Made by a program: the position numbers and the translations under genes
Notes under the pieces: model-generated
The model's input: the letters and a program-made list of their open reading frames with translations, nothing else
Told to the model about the DNA's origin: nothing
Databases searched by the model: none
Assembly (NCBI RefSeq): GCF_000685035.1
Contig: NZ_BAYB01000007.1
Location: 124,001-188,000, forward strand
DNA: 64,000 nt
Source: Paraburkholderia ferrariae NBRC 106233
GTDB taxonomy: Bacteria; Pseudomonadota; Gammaproteobacteria; Burkholderiales; Burkholderiaceae
Reading direction: 5' to 3'
In this document: in pieces, positions 50,631-59,748 of the stretch
How positions within the stretch are numbered: position 1 is the first letter of the stretch
Layout: the number at the start of each line of letters is the position of its first letter

Positions 50631-51242
50631 ATGCGTATCGAAGCCAGCGAACTGGATGCCCAGCGGTCATACCGGCTCATTACCGGGCTCGTGGTGCCGC
50701 GCCCCATTGCATGGGTTTCCACGCAGTCTGAAGCCGGCCTCGTGAACCTCGCGCCGTTCAGCGCATTCACGTTCGTTTCCCCCAAGCCGCCGATGCTCGC
50801 GATCAGCGTGGGTCATAAGGCCGGCGTCTATAAAGACACGGCCCGCAACATCCTTGCTACGGAAGAGTTCGTCGTTCATATCGCCGATCACGCGTTGATG
50901 GAGGCCGTGCATTACAGCGCGAAGGAATATCCGTCCGATGTAAGCGAGGTGGAAGCACTCGGGCTCGAAACCATTGCGTCGGACAAGATCAAACCGCCTC
51001 GCATCGCTGGCGCTCCCGTGGCGATGGAGTGCCGGTTTCGCCAATGTATCGAATTCGGCGATACGCGCAGCCGCCTGATCGTGGGCGAAGTGCTGGTTTT
51101 CCACGTGCGCGACGGATTGGTGAACGACGGCAAGGTGGAAACGCGCGAACTGGACCCGATCGCGCGCCTGGCTGGCCCGAACTACGCGCGCGTTGGCGAA
51201 ATCACGACATTGCGCCCCATCTTTCAGACGCCCAAGCAGTAA
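50631..51242 (+). CDS. Flavin reductase-like (DIM6/NTAB) flavoprotein
   Basis: 203 residues. YRLITGLVVPRPIAWVSTQS, VNLAPFSAFTFVSPKPPMLA and FVVHIADHALMEAVHYSA are the FMN-binding split-barrel motifs of the flavin reductase family. Such proteins supply reduced flavin to monooxygenases or act alone. No monooxygenase is in the window, so its partner is unknown. It opens the catabolic run; the MFS gene follows 66 bp later. Confidence 0.85.
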   Translation: MRIEASELDAQRSYRLITGLVVPRPIAWVSTQSEAGLVNLAPFSAFTFVSPKPPMLAISVGHKAGVYKDTARNILATEEFVVHIADHALMEAVHYSAKEYPSDVSEVEALGLETIASDKIKPPRIAGAPVAMECRFRQCIEFGDTRSRLIVGEVLVFHVRDGLVNDGKVETRELDPIARLAGPNYARVGEITTLRPIFQTPKQ

Positions 51243-51308
51243 TCCGCCTGACCCCGGCGCCGAACGTATTACATCGATAAGCCGTTAAGCGGCATTCAGG
51301 AGACAGAC

Positions 51309-52634
51309 GTGGCGGTTGGAACATCGAGCGACTATTCAAGCGCGCAGCGGTTGACCATCATTGTGTCGTGCATTCTGGGTTTCGCGCTGGATCTTTACGA
51401 CGTGCTGATCCTGCCGTATCTGATGCCGTCCATCCAGCACACGCTCGGCCTTTCGCTGGTCGAACTCGCGAGCGTCACGACCGTGACGCTAATCGGTTCC
51501 GTGATCGGCGGTGCGTTGTTCGGCTGGCTTGGCGATCGCATCGGAAGAAGGACTGCGCTGCAGTTGACGTTGGGCGTGTTCGCGCTGGCTTCGGTCGCCT
51601 CGGCGTTCGCCTGGAGCTACGGCTCGCTCGCCGCGTTGCGCTTCGCCACGGGCGTCGGTCTTGGCGGCGAGTGGGGCGCCGGCATGGTGCTTTTCAACGA
51701 GACATGGAATCCGAACCGGCGCGGTCTCGGGAGTGCGCTCATCCAGGCGGCCGCGACGATCGCCACAGCCGGCGCTTCCATCGTCGGTCTCTGGCTGGTC
51801 GCCGCGTTTACGCCCGAATGGAGTTGGCGGCTTGGCTTTCTCTCGGGTGGTTCGCCGGTCGTGCTGATGATTGCGATCCGCTTCTGGATGCCCGAGTCGC
51901 GTGCATGGCAGGCGTCGGTCAGTCAGCGCAAACAAGCGGCGGCGGGTGCACGGCTCGCATCGCCAATCCGCGCCGTGATGACGCGCCGCCTCACGCTGGT
52001 CGCAGCAGCCAGCGCGCTCTGGATGACGGGTTACATGTTTTGCTATTACGCCATCGTCGTTTTTCTGCCGACCTTGATGCTTAGGGTGCTGAAGGCGCCG
52101 CCCGATGTCGTGCGCGAGACGGCTGTGACGGCGGCGGTGCTCGGTGGCGTCAGTTATCTCGTGATGGGCTGGTGCAACGATCGTTTCGGCCGCCGCTTCG
52201 GCGCTGTGGTTCCCGCGCTGGGCTGGGTGGTTTGCCTCGGCCTGCTGTATGCGACCGGCGGCGGCCATTACGAAGGTCGGCTGTTGCTCTGGCCGATGTT
52301 CTGGATCGCCGTGACATTCTCGATCGGCAATTCCGCCGTAGGTGTGGTCGGTGCCTGGTTATCCGAATTATTTCCAATCGAGGTGCGTTCGACGCTGGTT
52401 TCCAGCGCCTACATGATCGGCCGGGCGATGGGCAGTCTCGCGCCGATTCTCGTGCCGCTCGTGGCGACGGCGCGAGGCGGGCTTACGCAAGGGATGCTCG
52501 TTGCGGCGCCCGCCGCTGCGCTCTTTCTGGTCATTTCGCTCGTGTTGCCGGAAACGCGCGGCAACGCCTCGCGCCGCTCGCAAACTGACTACGCGCCAGA
52601 AGACCGCAAGAACGGCAGCGCGATCACGCATTAG
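51309..52634 (+). CDS. MFS transporter, aromatic-acid/sugar-acid type
   Basis: 441 residues, twelve predicted membrane segments. The cytoplasmic loop 2-3 motif is GWLGDRIGRRTALQLTL (~76-92) and its second-half copy GWCNDRFGRRFGAVV. A conserved LDLYDVLILPYL in helix 1 (Asp) is typical of the metabolite:H+ symporters for aromatic acids (AAHS) and related. It should import the substrate of the downstream enzymes. GTG start after GGAGACAGAC. Confidence 0.9.
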   Translation: MAVGTSSDYSSAQRLTIIVSCILGFALDLYDVLILPYLMPSIQHTLGLSLVELASVTTVTLIGSVIGGALFGWLGDRIGRRTALQLTLGVFALASVASAFAWSYGSLAALRFATGVGLGGEWGAGMVLFNETWNPNRRGLGSALIQAAATIATAGASIVGLWLVAAFTPEWSWRLGFLSGGSPVVLMIAIRFWMPESRAWQASVSQRKQAAAGARLASPIRAVMTRRLTLVAAASALWMTGYMFCYYAIVVFLPTLMLRVLKAPPDVVRETAVTAAVLGGVSYLVMGWCNDRFGRRFGAVVPALGWVVCLGLLYATGGGHYEGRLLLWPMFWIAVTFSIGNSAVGVVGAWLSELFPIEVRSTLVSSAYMIGRAMGSLAPILVPLVATARGGLTQGMLVAAPAAALFLVISLVLPETRGNASRRSQTDYAPEDRKNGSAITH

Positions 52635-52672
52635 GCATCTGCGTTTTTCTTTTTTGATAGGGTTTTCATTCC

Positions 52673-53551
52673 ATGCGACTTCTCAGTTTTGTTACGGTCG
52701 ACGATGACACCGCTTCGTTGCGTTACGGCGCGGCCGCGCACGGAGGTATCGTCGATCTGGGCGCGCGCCTCGCGCCGCGCCATCCGTCATTGCGCTCGTT
52801 GTGCGCGGATCCCGAAGGCCTCGCGCTCGCGCGTCATACCCTGGACGGCGTTGCACGCGCCGATTTTTCGCTCGACGAAATTGTATGGCGTGCGCCGATC
52901 GGCAATGCAGGGAAAATCTGGTGCATCGGCGTCAATTACGAAGATCGCAATGCCGAGTATCGCGATCAGTCAAAGCAGCCTGCGTATCCGAGCCTTTTCG
53001 CGCGCGCGGCCGATTCGCTCGTCGGGCACGGGCAAGCGCTCGTGCGCCCGCGCGTATCCACGCAACTCGACTACGAAGGCGAACTCGTCCTCGTGATAGG
53101 AAAGCGCGGGCGACACATTTCACGCGAGCGCGCGCTCGAACACGTATTCGGCATGACGCTGGCGAACGAAGGCACCGTGCGCGACTGGCTCTATCACGCG
53201 AAGTTCAACGTGACGCAGGGAAAGAATTTCGACGCATCGGGAAGCATCGGGCCATGGATCGTAACGGCGGACGAGCTCGATCCGGGCGCGATGCACACCA
53301 TTCGCACCCGCGTGAACGGCGAATTGCGTCAGGAGGAAACGACGCAGCGGATGATCTTCGATTTTTCGTATTTGATCGCCTATTTGAGCACGTTCGCCAC
53401 GCTGCATCCGGGCGATCTGATCCTCACGGGCACGCCCACGGGCGCGGGCGCACGCTTCGATCCGCCCCGCTGGCTCGTGCCCGGCGACGTGGTCGAAATC
53501 GAATCGCCGAATATCGGCGTGCTTCGCAATACCGTAATCGACGAGGTTTGA
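52673..53551 (+). CDS. Fumarylacetoacetate hydrolase (FAH) family enzyme
   Basis: 292 residues. After an N-terminal cap, KIWCIGVNYEDRNAEYRDQS, LDYEGELVLVIGKRGRHISR, GMTLANEGTVRDWLYHAKFN, KNFDASGSIGPWIVTADEL and LHPGDLILTGTPTGAGARFD carry the Glu/Glu/Asp metal triad and the GTPxG loop. Members hydrolyse C-C bonds, decarboxylate (HpaG) or hydrate. Which applies is not decidable from sequence alone. It overlaps neither neighbour; the hydratase starts 3 nt after it. Confidence 0.88.
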   Translation: MRLLSFVTVDDDTASLRYGAAAHGGIVDLGARLAPRHPSLRSLCADPEGLALARHTLDGVARADFSLDEIVWRAPIGNAGKIWCIGVNYEDRNAEYRDQSKQPAYPSLFARAADSLVGHGQALVRPRVSTQLDYEGELVLVIGKRGRHISRERALEHVFGMTLANEGTVRDWLYHAKFNVTQGKNFDASGSIGPWIVTADELDPGAMHTIRTRVNGELRQEETTQRMIFDFSYLIAYLSTFATLHPGDLILTGTPTGAGARFDPPRWLVPGDVVEIESPNIGVLRNTVIDEV

Positions 53552-53554
53552 ACG

Positions 53555-54358
53555 ATGCTGACTCACGATGTAATCGACACGCTCGCGGCGAGACTCGACG
53601 AAGCGGAAACCACGCAGATGCCGCTGCCGATTTTCACTCACGAGTTTCCCGATCTCGATCTGAGCGACGCCTATGCGATCCAGAGCGCGTGGATCGCGCG
53701 CAAGCTGGCCCGTGGCGGCCGCGTGGTCGGGCACAAAATCGGACTAACCTCGAAGGCAATGCAGGACGCGGTGGGTATCGACGAGCCGGATTACGGCGTG
53801 TTGCTCGACGGCATGATCGTGACCGACGGTAGTTCCGTTCCCGCCGATCGTTTTCGGGCGCCGCGTATCGAAGTCGAACTGGCTTTCGTGCTGGAAAAAA
53901 CGCTTAGTGGTCCGGACTGTTCTCTATTCGACGTACTGGAGGCAACGCGCTACGTGCGGCCCGCGCTCGAAATACTGGATTCGCGCATGCATCGCCGAGA
54001 CCCGGAAACGGGACGTCTGCGCACGGTTCGCGACACGATCGCCGACAACGCGGCCAATGCCGCGATCGTGCTTGGTGGCCTGCCGATCGCCCCGCATTCG
54101 GCGGATCTGCGCTGGATCGCGGCGCTGCTTTCACGCAATGGCAGCGTCGAGCAAACCGGCGTGGCGGCCGGCGTGCTGAACCATCCCGCCAATGGCATTG
54201 CGTGGCTCGCGAACAAGCTTGCTGCGCACGGAAGCTCGCTGGCGGCCGGGGAAATCGTTCTTGCGGGGTCGTTCACACCTCCGGTCGACGTGAGTGCGGG
54301 CGACACGTTTCACGCCGACTATGGCCCACTCGGCACGGTTTCGTGCCATTTCAGCTAA
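53555..54358 (+). CDS. 2-oxo-hept-4-ene-1,7-dioate hydratase-like (HpaH/MhpD family)
   Basis: 267 residues. VVGHKIGLTSKAMQDAVGI, DYGVLLDGMIVTDGSS, RIEVELAFVLEKTLSG, RYVRPALEILDSRM and FTPPVDVSAGDTFHADYGPL match the HpaH/MhpD vinylpyruvate hydratases that add water to the dienol product of ring cleavage. Its product would be the substrate of an HpaI-like aldolase, present at 48.7 kb. Mg-binding acidic residues (E.E) are kept. Confidence 0.88.
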   Translation: MLTHDVIDTLAARLDEAETTQMPLPIFTHEFPDLDLSDAYAIQSAWIARKLARGGRVVGHKIGLTSKAMQDAVGIDEPDYGVLLDGMIVTDGSSVPADRFRAPRIEVELAFVLEKTLSGPDCSLFDVLEATRYVRPALEILDSRMHRRDPETGRLRTVRDTIADNAANAAIVLGGLPIAPHSADLRWIAALLSRNGSVEQTGVAAGVLNHPANGIAWLANKLAAHGSSLAAGEIVLAGSFTPPVDVSAGDTFHADYGPLGTVSCHFS

Positions 54359-54368
54359 CGGAATCCTT

Positions 54369-54779
54369 ATGACGGCACGTAAAAGTATTTATATCCCCGG
54401 TTTCAAGCACGTGAATCCGATTCCGAATGCCTGCCGGCTCGGCGATCTGCTGATGTCGGGCATCATCCTCGGCATCGATCCGGCGACGGGCGATGTGGCG
54501 CCGACGCTCGAAGAACAATGCGCGCATCTGTTCGCACATGTGCGGACCATTGTCGAGGCGGCTGGCGGCGATACCGGCGACATCATCAAAATGAACGTCT
54601 GGCTGAAAGACCGTTCGCAGCGCCAGGCGGTCAACGACGAATGGCTCAAGATGTTTCCCGATCCGCAAACGCGCCCGGCACGTCATGCGCTGCCATTGAA
54701 CGTCGATGGGCCGTCGCTGGTGCAGTGCGATTTCATCGCGGTATTCGCGCCGACCTCGGCGATCACGCCGCAAGCCTGA
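54369..54779 (+). CDS. RidA/YjgF-family protein
   Basis: 136 residues. GFKHVNPIPNACRLGDLLMS, TLEEQCAHLFAHVRTIVEAA, GDTGDIIKMNVWLKDRS and RPARHALPLNVDGPSLVQCD match the trimeric RidA fold; the conserved Arg of the R-P-A-R motif is present. RidA deaminates reactive enamines, while others in catabolic operons act as deaminases or isomerases of pathway intermediates. Start ATG 54369, 11 nt after the hydratase gene. Confidence 0.88.
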   Translation: MTARKSIYIPGFKHVNPIPNACRLGDLLMSGIILGIDPATGDVAPTLEEQCAHLFAHVRTIVEAAGGDTGDIIKMNVWLKDRSQRQAVNDEWLKMFPDPQTRPARHALPLNVDGPSLVQCDFIAVFAPTSAITPQA

Positions 54780-54793
54780 CCGGAGAATCGACA

Positions 54794-55669
54794 ATGCCCG
54801 AGTATTTCCCGTTTCATCCCGAACCGCGTGCGCCGCGTTCGCCATTGCCCGCCCTCGCGTGCGACAGCCAGTTTCATGTGTTCGGACCGTCCGAGCGGTA
54901 TCCCGTGCAACCGGGCGCCGTGTACGAGATGCCCACGGCCACGATCGAGCGCGCGCTTGCACTGCATCGCACGCTCGGGCTGCAGCGCGGCGTTATCGTG
55001 CAGGCCACGACGTATGGCGCCGATCATCAGGTGGTGCTCGATGCATTGCGCGTTGCAGGCCCCGATTATCGCGGGTGTGCGAACGCGCTCGTGCTCAAGG
55101 AAAAGGGCGACGCCTATCTTCAGACGTTGCACGACGCCGGCGTGCGCGGCGCACGCTTTTCCCGAGCCGGGCTCGGCGCGTCGCTGGCGCCCAATGAAAT
55201 TCAACGCGCGTTGGCGAAAGTGCAGGAATTGGGCTGGTATGTGAAAGTCCAGCCGGGCCCGGATGGCGTTGCGTCGTCGATTGCGCCATTCGAAAATCTC
55301 GATGTGCCGGTTGTCATTGACCACATGGGGCGGCCCGATCTGAACACGGGCCGCGACGACCCGAGCCTGCGCAAAGTGCTGGAACTGCTCGAGCGCGGCA
55401 ATGTATGGGTGATGCTCTCGCTCGGTGAGAAAACTTCGCGCACCGGCTATCCGTGGGACGACGCGGTGCCGCTCGCACGTACGCTGATCGAGGCCGCGCC
55501 GGATCGCTGCATTTGGGGAAGCGACTGGCCGCATCCCGTTTCCACGAAGGCCCCGCCGAACGACGGCGAGCTGGTCGATCTGCTGTGCCGATACGCGCCC
55601 GACGCCGTCACATTGAAGAAGATTCTCGTCGACAACCCAGTGATGTTGTTCGGCTTCCCCACCGAGTAA
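54794..55669 (+). CDS. Amidohydrolase_2 / 2-pyrone-4,6-dicarboxylate hydrolase-like enzyme
   Basis: 291 residues. ACDSQFHVFGPSERYPVQPG replaces the usual HxH with an (S)QFH variant; later VVIDHMGRPD, and CIWGSDWPHPVSTKAPPND give the His and Asp of the TIM-barrel active site. This matches the LigI/PDC-hydrolase type branch of amidohydrolases, which often needs no metal. Role: hydrolysis of a lactone or pyrone intermediate. Last gene of the catabolic run before the porin. Confidence 0.85.
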   Translation: MPEYFPFHPEPRAPRSPLPALACDSQFHVFGPSERYPVQPGAVYEMPTATIERALALHRTLGLQRGVIVQATTYGADHQVVLDALRVAGPDYRGCANALVLKEKGDAYLQTLHDAGVRGARFSRAGLGASLAPNEIQRALAKVQELGWYVKVQPGPDGVASSIAPFENLDVPVVIDHMGRPDLNTGRDDPSLRKVLELLERGNVWVMLSLGEKTSRTGYPWDDAVPLARTLIEAAPDRCIWGSDWPHPVSTKAPPNDGELVDLLCRYAPDAVTLKKILVDNPVMLFGFPTE

Positions 55670-55774
55670 CGGACACAGCCAGCCGCGCGGTTGGCTTGAC
55701 AGGAAAGGCTTCGCGTTAGCGGCGTTATCGCGATCGACATAAAAAATAAGCATAACTAATTAATAGAGACGGGT

Positions 55775-56803
55775 ATGAAAAAAGTACGGGTGGTGGCTTG
55801 CGGACTGACCTTCTTGGCGATATCGGGCACGGCGTGCGCGCAGTCGGGTGTGCAGCTTTACGGCGTGATCGACGAGTTCGTGGGCACGCAGACGCCGGTT
55901 GGCACGAAGCACGCTTATGGTCTTTTTTCCAACGGGATGCAAACGAGTTATTTCGGCATCACCGGGAACGAAGATCTCGGAGGTGGCTATGCGACTGTCT
56001 TTCGACTCGAAGCCTATCTCACGCCGTCGAGCGGCAAAGTGGGGCGCTTCGCCGGCGATCCTTCGTTCTGGGGACGCAATGCGTATGTGGGCCTGGAGAC
56101 ACCAGCGGGGTTAGTAACGACCGGACGTAATACGGTGCCGTACTTTCTGGACGCACTGAGAGTCAATCCGTTTGGGAACGCGTTCGGTTTTTCTCCGGCG
56201 ATGATCCAGATGTACAAGGGCTTGCCGGGGCAAGAGATTGCTGGCGACACCGAGTGGAACAATTCGGTCATGTACACGAGTCCCGGCATCGGTGGCTTCG
56301 AACTATCGGCGATCTATGGCTTCGGCAATGCGGCTGGGCGGCCCGGCCAGAATCAGTGGGGCGGTAGCGCGGCATACGGGCGTGGACCTTTGTATGCCGT
56401 GGCCGCGTATCAGCAGCTGAAGTACAACGTGACGCCAGGTGATCTCACTACGTCGATTCCCGGTTTCGAACAGCAATCGGCGTTACTCGCGGGCGCGACC
56501 TGGGATTTCCGCGTGGTGAAGGTGTACGGCTTTTATCAGCATGTCGACGATTCGATCACCACGGGCGATCTGTCGACGAATAGCGGGCAGCTTGGCGTAT
56601 CGATACCGTTTGGCGACGCGGGCAAACTCACGGCGTCTTACATGTACATGAAGGGCATCGGGCGCGGGGACCCGATTCGCCGGACCTGGGCGGTAGGCTA
56701 TGACTACCGTCTATCGGTGCGTACGGACGTGTACCTGGCCTACACGAACGACCATGCCACGTCGGCCGGCACGGCAGGCGTTGGGATTCGAACAGCGTTC
56801 TGA
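55775..56803 (+). CDS. Gram-negative general porin
   Basis: 342 residues. A signal peptide (1-22, ending in GTACAQS) precedes QLYGVIDEFVGTQTPVG, the typical start of a Burkholderia 16-strand trimeric porin. SYFGITGNEDLGGGYATVFR and FWGRNAYVGLETPAG follow, and the protein ends in ...GVGIRTAF with a terminal Phe for outer-membrane insertion. Probably admits the pathway's substrate. AT-rich promoter region at 55735-55765; a hairpin follows its stop. Confidence 0.92.
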   Translation: MKKVRVVACGLTFLAISGTACAQSGVQLYGVIDEFVGTQTPVGTKHAYGLFSNGMQTSYFGITGNEDLGGGYATVFRLEAYLTPSSGKVGRFAGDPSFWGRNAYVGLETPAGLVTTGRNTVPYFLDALRVNPFGNAFGFSPAMIQMYKGLPGQEIAGDTEWNNSVMYTSPGIGGFELSAIYGFGNAAGRPGQNQWGGSAAYGRGPLYAVAAYQQLKYNVTPGDLTTSIPGFEQQSALLAGATWDFRVVKVYGFYQHVDDSITTGDLSTNSGQLGVSIPFGDAGKLTASYMYMKGIGRGDPIRRTWAVGYDYRLSVRTDVYLAYTNDHATSAGTAGVGIRTAF

Positions 56804-57132
56804 TCCGGCGCAGATAGGTCGCGGGCAGGCGTGCCCGCGACGCGAAGTCGATAGTCGTTTGTTGCGCGCGGACCTGAACCGGAGCAAGCGGGCGCGCTTC
56901 AGGCGCCCGTGAAGCTTTCCGCCTTGAGTGGCGGCCCAAGTACCTTGATTCCACGCTGCTCCGAGAGCACCATGGAAACGATGGAAATCGGGATGACCGG
57001 GGGTATTTAGCACGTTCGCATAGTCAGCAAAAAACTACTCGATTTCGCCAGCCGGATCGAACACGTTGAAGTGGTCTCTAATCCTCCCAGACACCAATTT
57101 AGGCGAGAATACTCGCCGTGAAGAGGTGTTTG
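56804..57132. other. Intergenic region after the porin gene
   Basis: TCGCGGGCA-(4 nt)-TGCCCGCGA at 56819-56840 forms a strong hairpin 16 bp after the porin stop and is probably its terminator, though no T-run follows. The rest to the IS3 remnant shows no gene. Confidence 0.5.
56819..56840 (+). terminator. Hairpin after the porin gene
   Basis: Nine perfect base pairs with a 4-nt loop directly after the porin stop. It lacks the U-tract of a classical intrinsic terminator. Confidence 0.5.
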
Positions 57133-57394
57133 ATGAGCAAGCAACGTCGTACGTTTTCCCCCGAGTTCAAGCGGAGTGCGGCCTCCGTGGTTCTCGACCA
57201 GAAGTATAGCCGCGTCAATGCCAGCTGTTCGGTCGGCGTCATGGAGTCAGTTCTGCGTGGTTTGGTTCAGCAACTGCATCAAGAGCGTCATGGAATCACG
57301 CAGCAGAGCGCGGCAATGACCCCGGAGTAGCAGCGTATCCAGGAGCTGGAGGCGCGGGTTTAACGCCTCGAAAGGGAGAAACATTATAAAAAAG
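57133..57394 (+). pseudogene. IS3-family OrfA remnant
   Basis: MSKQRRTFSPEFKRSAASVV is the start of an IS3-type helix-turn-helix OrfA. TAG 57328 and TAA 57361 lie in frame before a leucine-zipper-like part (QRIQELEARV, RLEREKHYKKA), and the IS5-type element has then inserted at 57395. OrfB is absent. Inactive. Confidence 0.8.
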
Positions 57395-58256
57395 CTAGAG
57401 CGTGTTAGGCACTTACGACCAGACCTGGTATCCTGGCTGGATGGCAAAACGCAAACCCTACCCGACGGATGTGTCCAATGAAGAATGGGCTTTGCAGCTC
57501 CGTATCTGACTTTGATGCACAAAGATGCCCCGCAGCGTCGATATGAACTACGCGAGATGTTTAACGCGCTGCGCTGGATCGTGCGCGCGGGAGCGCCTTG
57601 GCGCATGTTGCCAAATGACTTTCCGCCTTGGGAACTGGTTTATCAGCAAACGCAACGCTGGATTCAGGCGGGTTGTTTCGAGGCCATGGTCAATGATCTG
57701 CGTTCGGTTATCCGCGTCGCGCAGGGCCGTAAGGGTCAGCCCAGTGCGGTCATACTCGATGGGCGTACGTTGCAATCGAGCTGCGAGAGTGGACCTCGCG
57801 CCGGTTACGACGGCTATAAGCGTAAGCGGGGCAGCAAGGTTCACATGGCGGTCGATACGTTGGGCCAGTTGCTTGCTGTGCACATTACGCCGGCCAACGA
57901 GCAGGAGCGAGCCCAGGTTGGCGAACTTGCGCGTCAGGTCCAGGAGGTCACAGGCCAGACGGTGAAGGTCGCGTTTGCCGATCAGGGCTATACCGGTGAG
58001 GAACCCGCTCAGGCAGCGCTGGACGAAGGAATCGAGCTTGAGGTAATCAAGCTGCCGGAAGTGAAAAAAGGCTTTGTTCTGTTGCCACGCCGCTGGTTGG
58101 TCGAACGCAGCTTTGGTTGGTTGAACCGCTTCCGCCGGTTGGCCCGAGACTATGAGCGATTGCCCGAAACCCTGGCTGGTCTGCATTTCGTCGTATTCGC
58201 CGTGCTTATGCTTGTCCACTTCGCAGCCCTTAACACAAGTGCCTAACACGCTCTAG
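57395..58256. mobile_element. IS5-family (IS427-like) insertion sequence
   Basis: Bounded by perfect 20-bp inverted repeats: CTAGAGCGTGTTAGGCACTT at 57395-57414 and its complement at 58237-58256. The outer CTAG is palindromic and is probably the duplicated target, leaving 16-bp terminal repeats. About 855 bp, with a single transposase frame, inserted in an IS3 OrfA remnant. Confidence 0.88.
57441..58246 (+). pseudogene. IS5-family transposase with 1-bp deletion
   Basis: ATG 57441 opens [17 protein letters not shown], which then runs out of frame at GGCTTTGCAG (57487-57496). One T appears missing, and the rest ([20 protein letters not shown]...) continues in the other frame to 58246. DDE residues are intact: [23 protein letters not shown] and [20 protein letters not shown]. 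Programmed frameshifting is possible in IS elements, but this group normally has one frame, so I favour a mutation. Confidence 0.8.
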
Positions 58257-58613
58257 CGTGAGGGCGGCGAGGCTGCTCCGCGCTACTCCCGCACCTGCGT
58301 AAATTCCTTCGGGCTCTTGACGTTAAGTCGGTAGTGTGTGGGCTGGCAGCTGCTATTTGTGGCTGGCCGGAGGACAAGTACGGAACGCAATGCCGACTAA
58401 CGAGGATCGATCGCACGCAGATGGCTGCTACGCCGGAAAGCGTAGGACTCATGCACCTTGCCCTCGAACCGGGTCGAGAGCACGCTGCTCGCCCGTAAGG
58501 CGAGTTCGCCGCCGCCAGAACCTGAGGCTCCTTGCGATCAAGCTGCGCACGTCCCGTGAGGTCGCTGACCGCGTGCGAACATTTCGACTTCCCCGCGCCC
58601 GACAGAACTCGGA
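58257..58613. other. Gene-free stretch beside the IS element
   Basis: About 360 bp, GC-rich, with no gene or motif that I can support. It may be leftover of the disrupted IS3 element or of the flank. Confidence 0.4.
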
Positions 58614-59387
58614 TCAGCCCTTGCGACCAGACTCTAAAGAGCGTTTTCGATCCACACGCAACCGGTATTGGAACGTGCCGCCCCTAAAATAGAGATATTC
58701 GAAGTCGATCGGTTGACGATCGCTGTCGTACGTGAGCCGTTCCACGCGCAACACCGGCGCGTCCTTCTTCAATTCGAGCGCACGCGTCATGGGCCCATGC
58801 GCCGGAATGGCGTCGATACTCAGGTCGGCGCTGCCCAGGGTAACGCCGCAATCGTTCTCCAGAATGAGAAAGATGTCACGCGTGGCGAGATCGGCGCGCT
58901 GGAGCTTCTTGCCGAGCGCCTCCGGCAGGAAAGTGACTTCGTACGACGTAGGTTCGCGGTTGACCAGCCGCACCCGATGGATCTCGGCAACCCTGGCGCC
59001 CTGATCCAGCGCCAGCCGGGACGCGACTTCCTCGTTGGCGGCGACGAAGCTGAACGAGACGACGCGATTCACGATCTCATGCCCCTCGTTCGACATGGAT
59101 TCGGCGAAGCCTTGCAGCGACGTGATGTTCTGAATGGTCTTGGGCTGCGAAACGAATGAGCCCTTGCCGTGCACCTTGAAGATCAGCCCTTCGTTCTGAA
59201 GATCGCCCAGCGCCTGCCGGATGGTGATACGGCTGACCTCGAACATTTCCTGAAGTTCGCTCTCGGACGGCATGCGGCTGTGGGGAGGATAGCTGCCGTC
59301 GAGAATACCGCTGCGCAGCGTGTGTTTGATTTGCTGGTAAAGCGGAACTGGCGAGTCGAACTCGAATGTGTGGCGGCTGGTCGGCAT
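58614..59387 (-). CDS. GntR-family regulator with UTRA domain (HutC type)
   Basis: 257 residues. N-terminal winged helix: VPLYQQIKHTLRSGILDGSY, MPSESELQEMFEVSRITIRQ, and GLIFKVHGKGSFVSQPK. The C-terminal UTRA domain reads VAEIHRVRLVNREPTSYEVT and VLRVERLTYDSDRQPIDFEY. Members sense small effectors and repress nearby uptake or catabolic genes. ATG 59387 (MPTSRHTFEFD) fits the family start; an upstream frame to 59558 is not believable. An operator-like site lies at 59665. Confidence 0.9.
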   Translation of the reverse strand: MPTSRHTFEFDSPVPLYQQIKHTLRSGILDGSYPPHSRMPSESELQEMFEVSRITIRQALGDLQNEGLIFKVHGKGSFVSQPKTIQNITSLQGFAESMSNEGHEIVNRVVSFSFVAANEEVASRLALDQGARVAEIHRVRLVNREPTSYEVTFLPEALGKKLQRADLATRDIFLILENDCGVTLGSADLSIDAIPAHGPMTRALELKKDAPVLRVERLTYDSDRQPIDFEYLYFRGGTFQYRLRVDRKRSLESGRKG

Positions 59388-59664
59388 GGTCGATGAGCGA
59401 GCGGGCACGGGAGTCCTGATCGTGCGCCTGTGGCGTTCATTGATTATAACCGCGCGCCTGGGCTGCGTGATGCGGGACCGGTGGCGGCAAGACATGACAT
59501 GGCCTGCCATGGCAATGCCTCCCCCGGTTGCCCGCACCGCCGGGTTGCGAAGCAGCACCGGTCTGTGACGCGATGTACTCCAGCCGGCCGGCCGACGAGC
59601 GATGAAGCGCGGTCGGCTCTTGGCTCTCTGTATGGCATCGTATTTGCTTGAGTCGAGACATCAT

Positions 59665-59682
59665 ATCTTGTTATGACATGTT
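59665..59682. promoter_or_regulatory. GntR operator candidate A
   Basis: ATCTTGTTATGACATGTT, an imperfect palindrome sharing (T)CTTGTNATGACNNGTT with the site at 60516. It lies between the divergent GntR and CadD-like genes, abutting the latter. Confidence 0.55.
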
Positions 59683-59748
59683 GACGCCATGATCGAAGTG
59701 CGACTTTGGCTCGCATCCGTGACGGCACGCTCAGCAAAGGAGAGGAGA

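Noticed and set aside
52932..53832. Overlapping frames opposite or within the FAH and hydratase genes
   Set aside because: Arg-rich shadows of the GC-rich coding strands without motifs.
57441..58246. Programmed frameshift in the IS5-type transposase
   Set aside because: The slip site GGCTTTGC is not a typical A6/A7 or T-run signal and this IS group generally has one frame; a 1-bp deletion is simpler.
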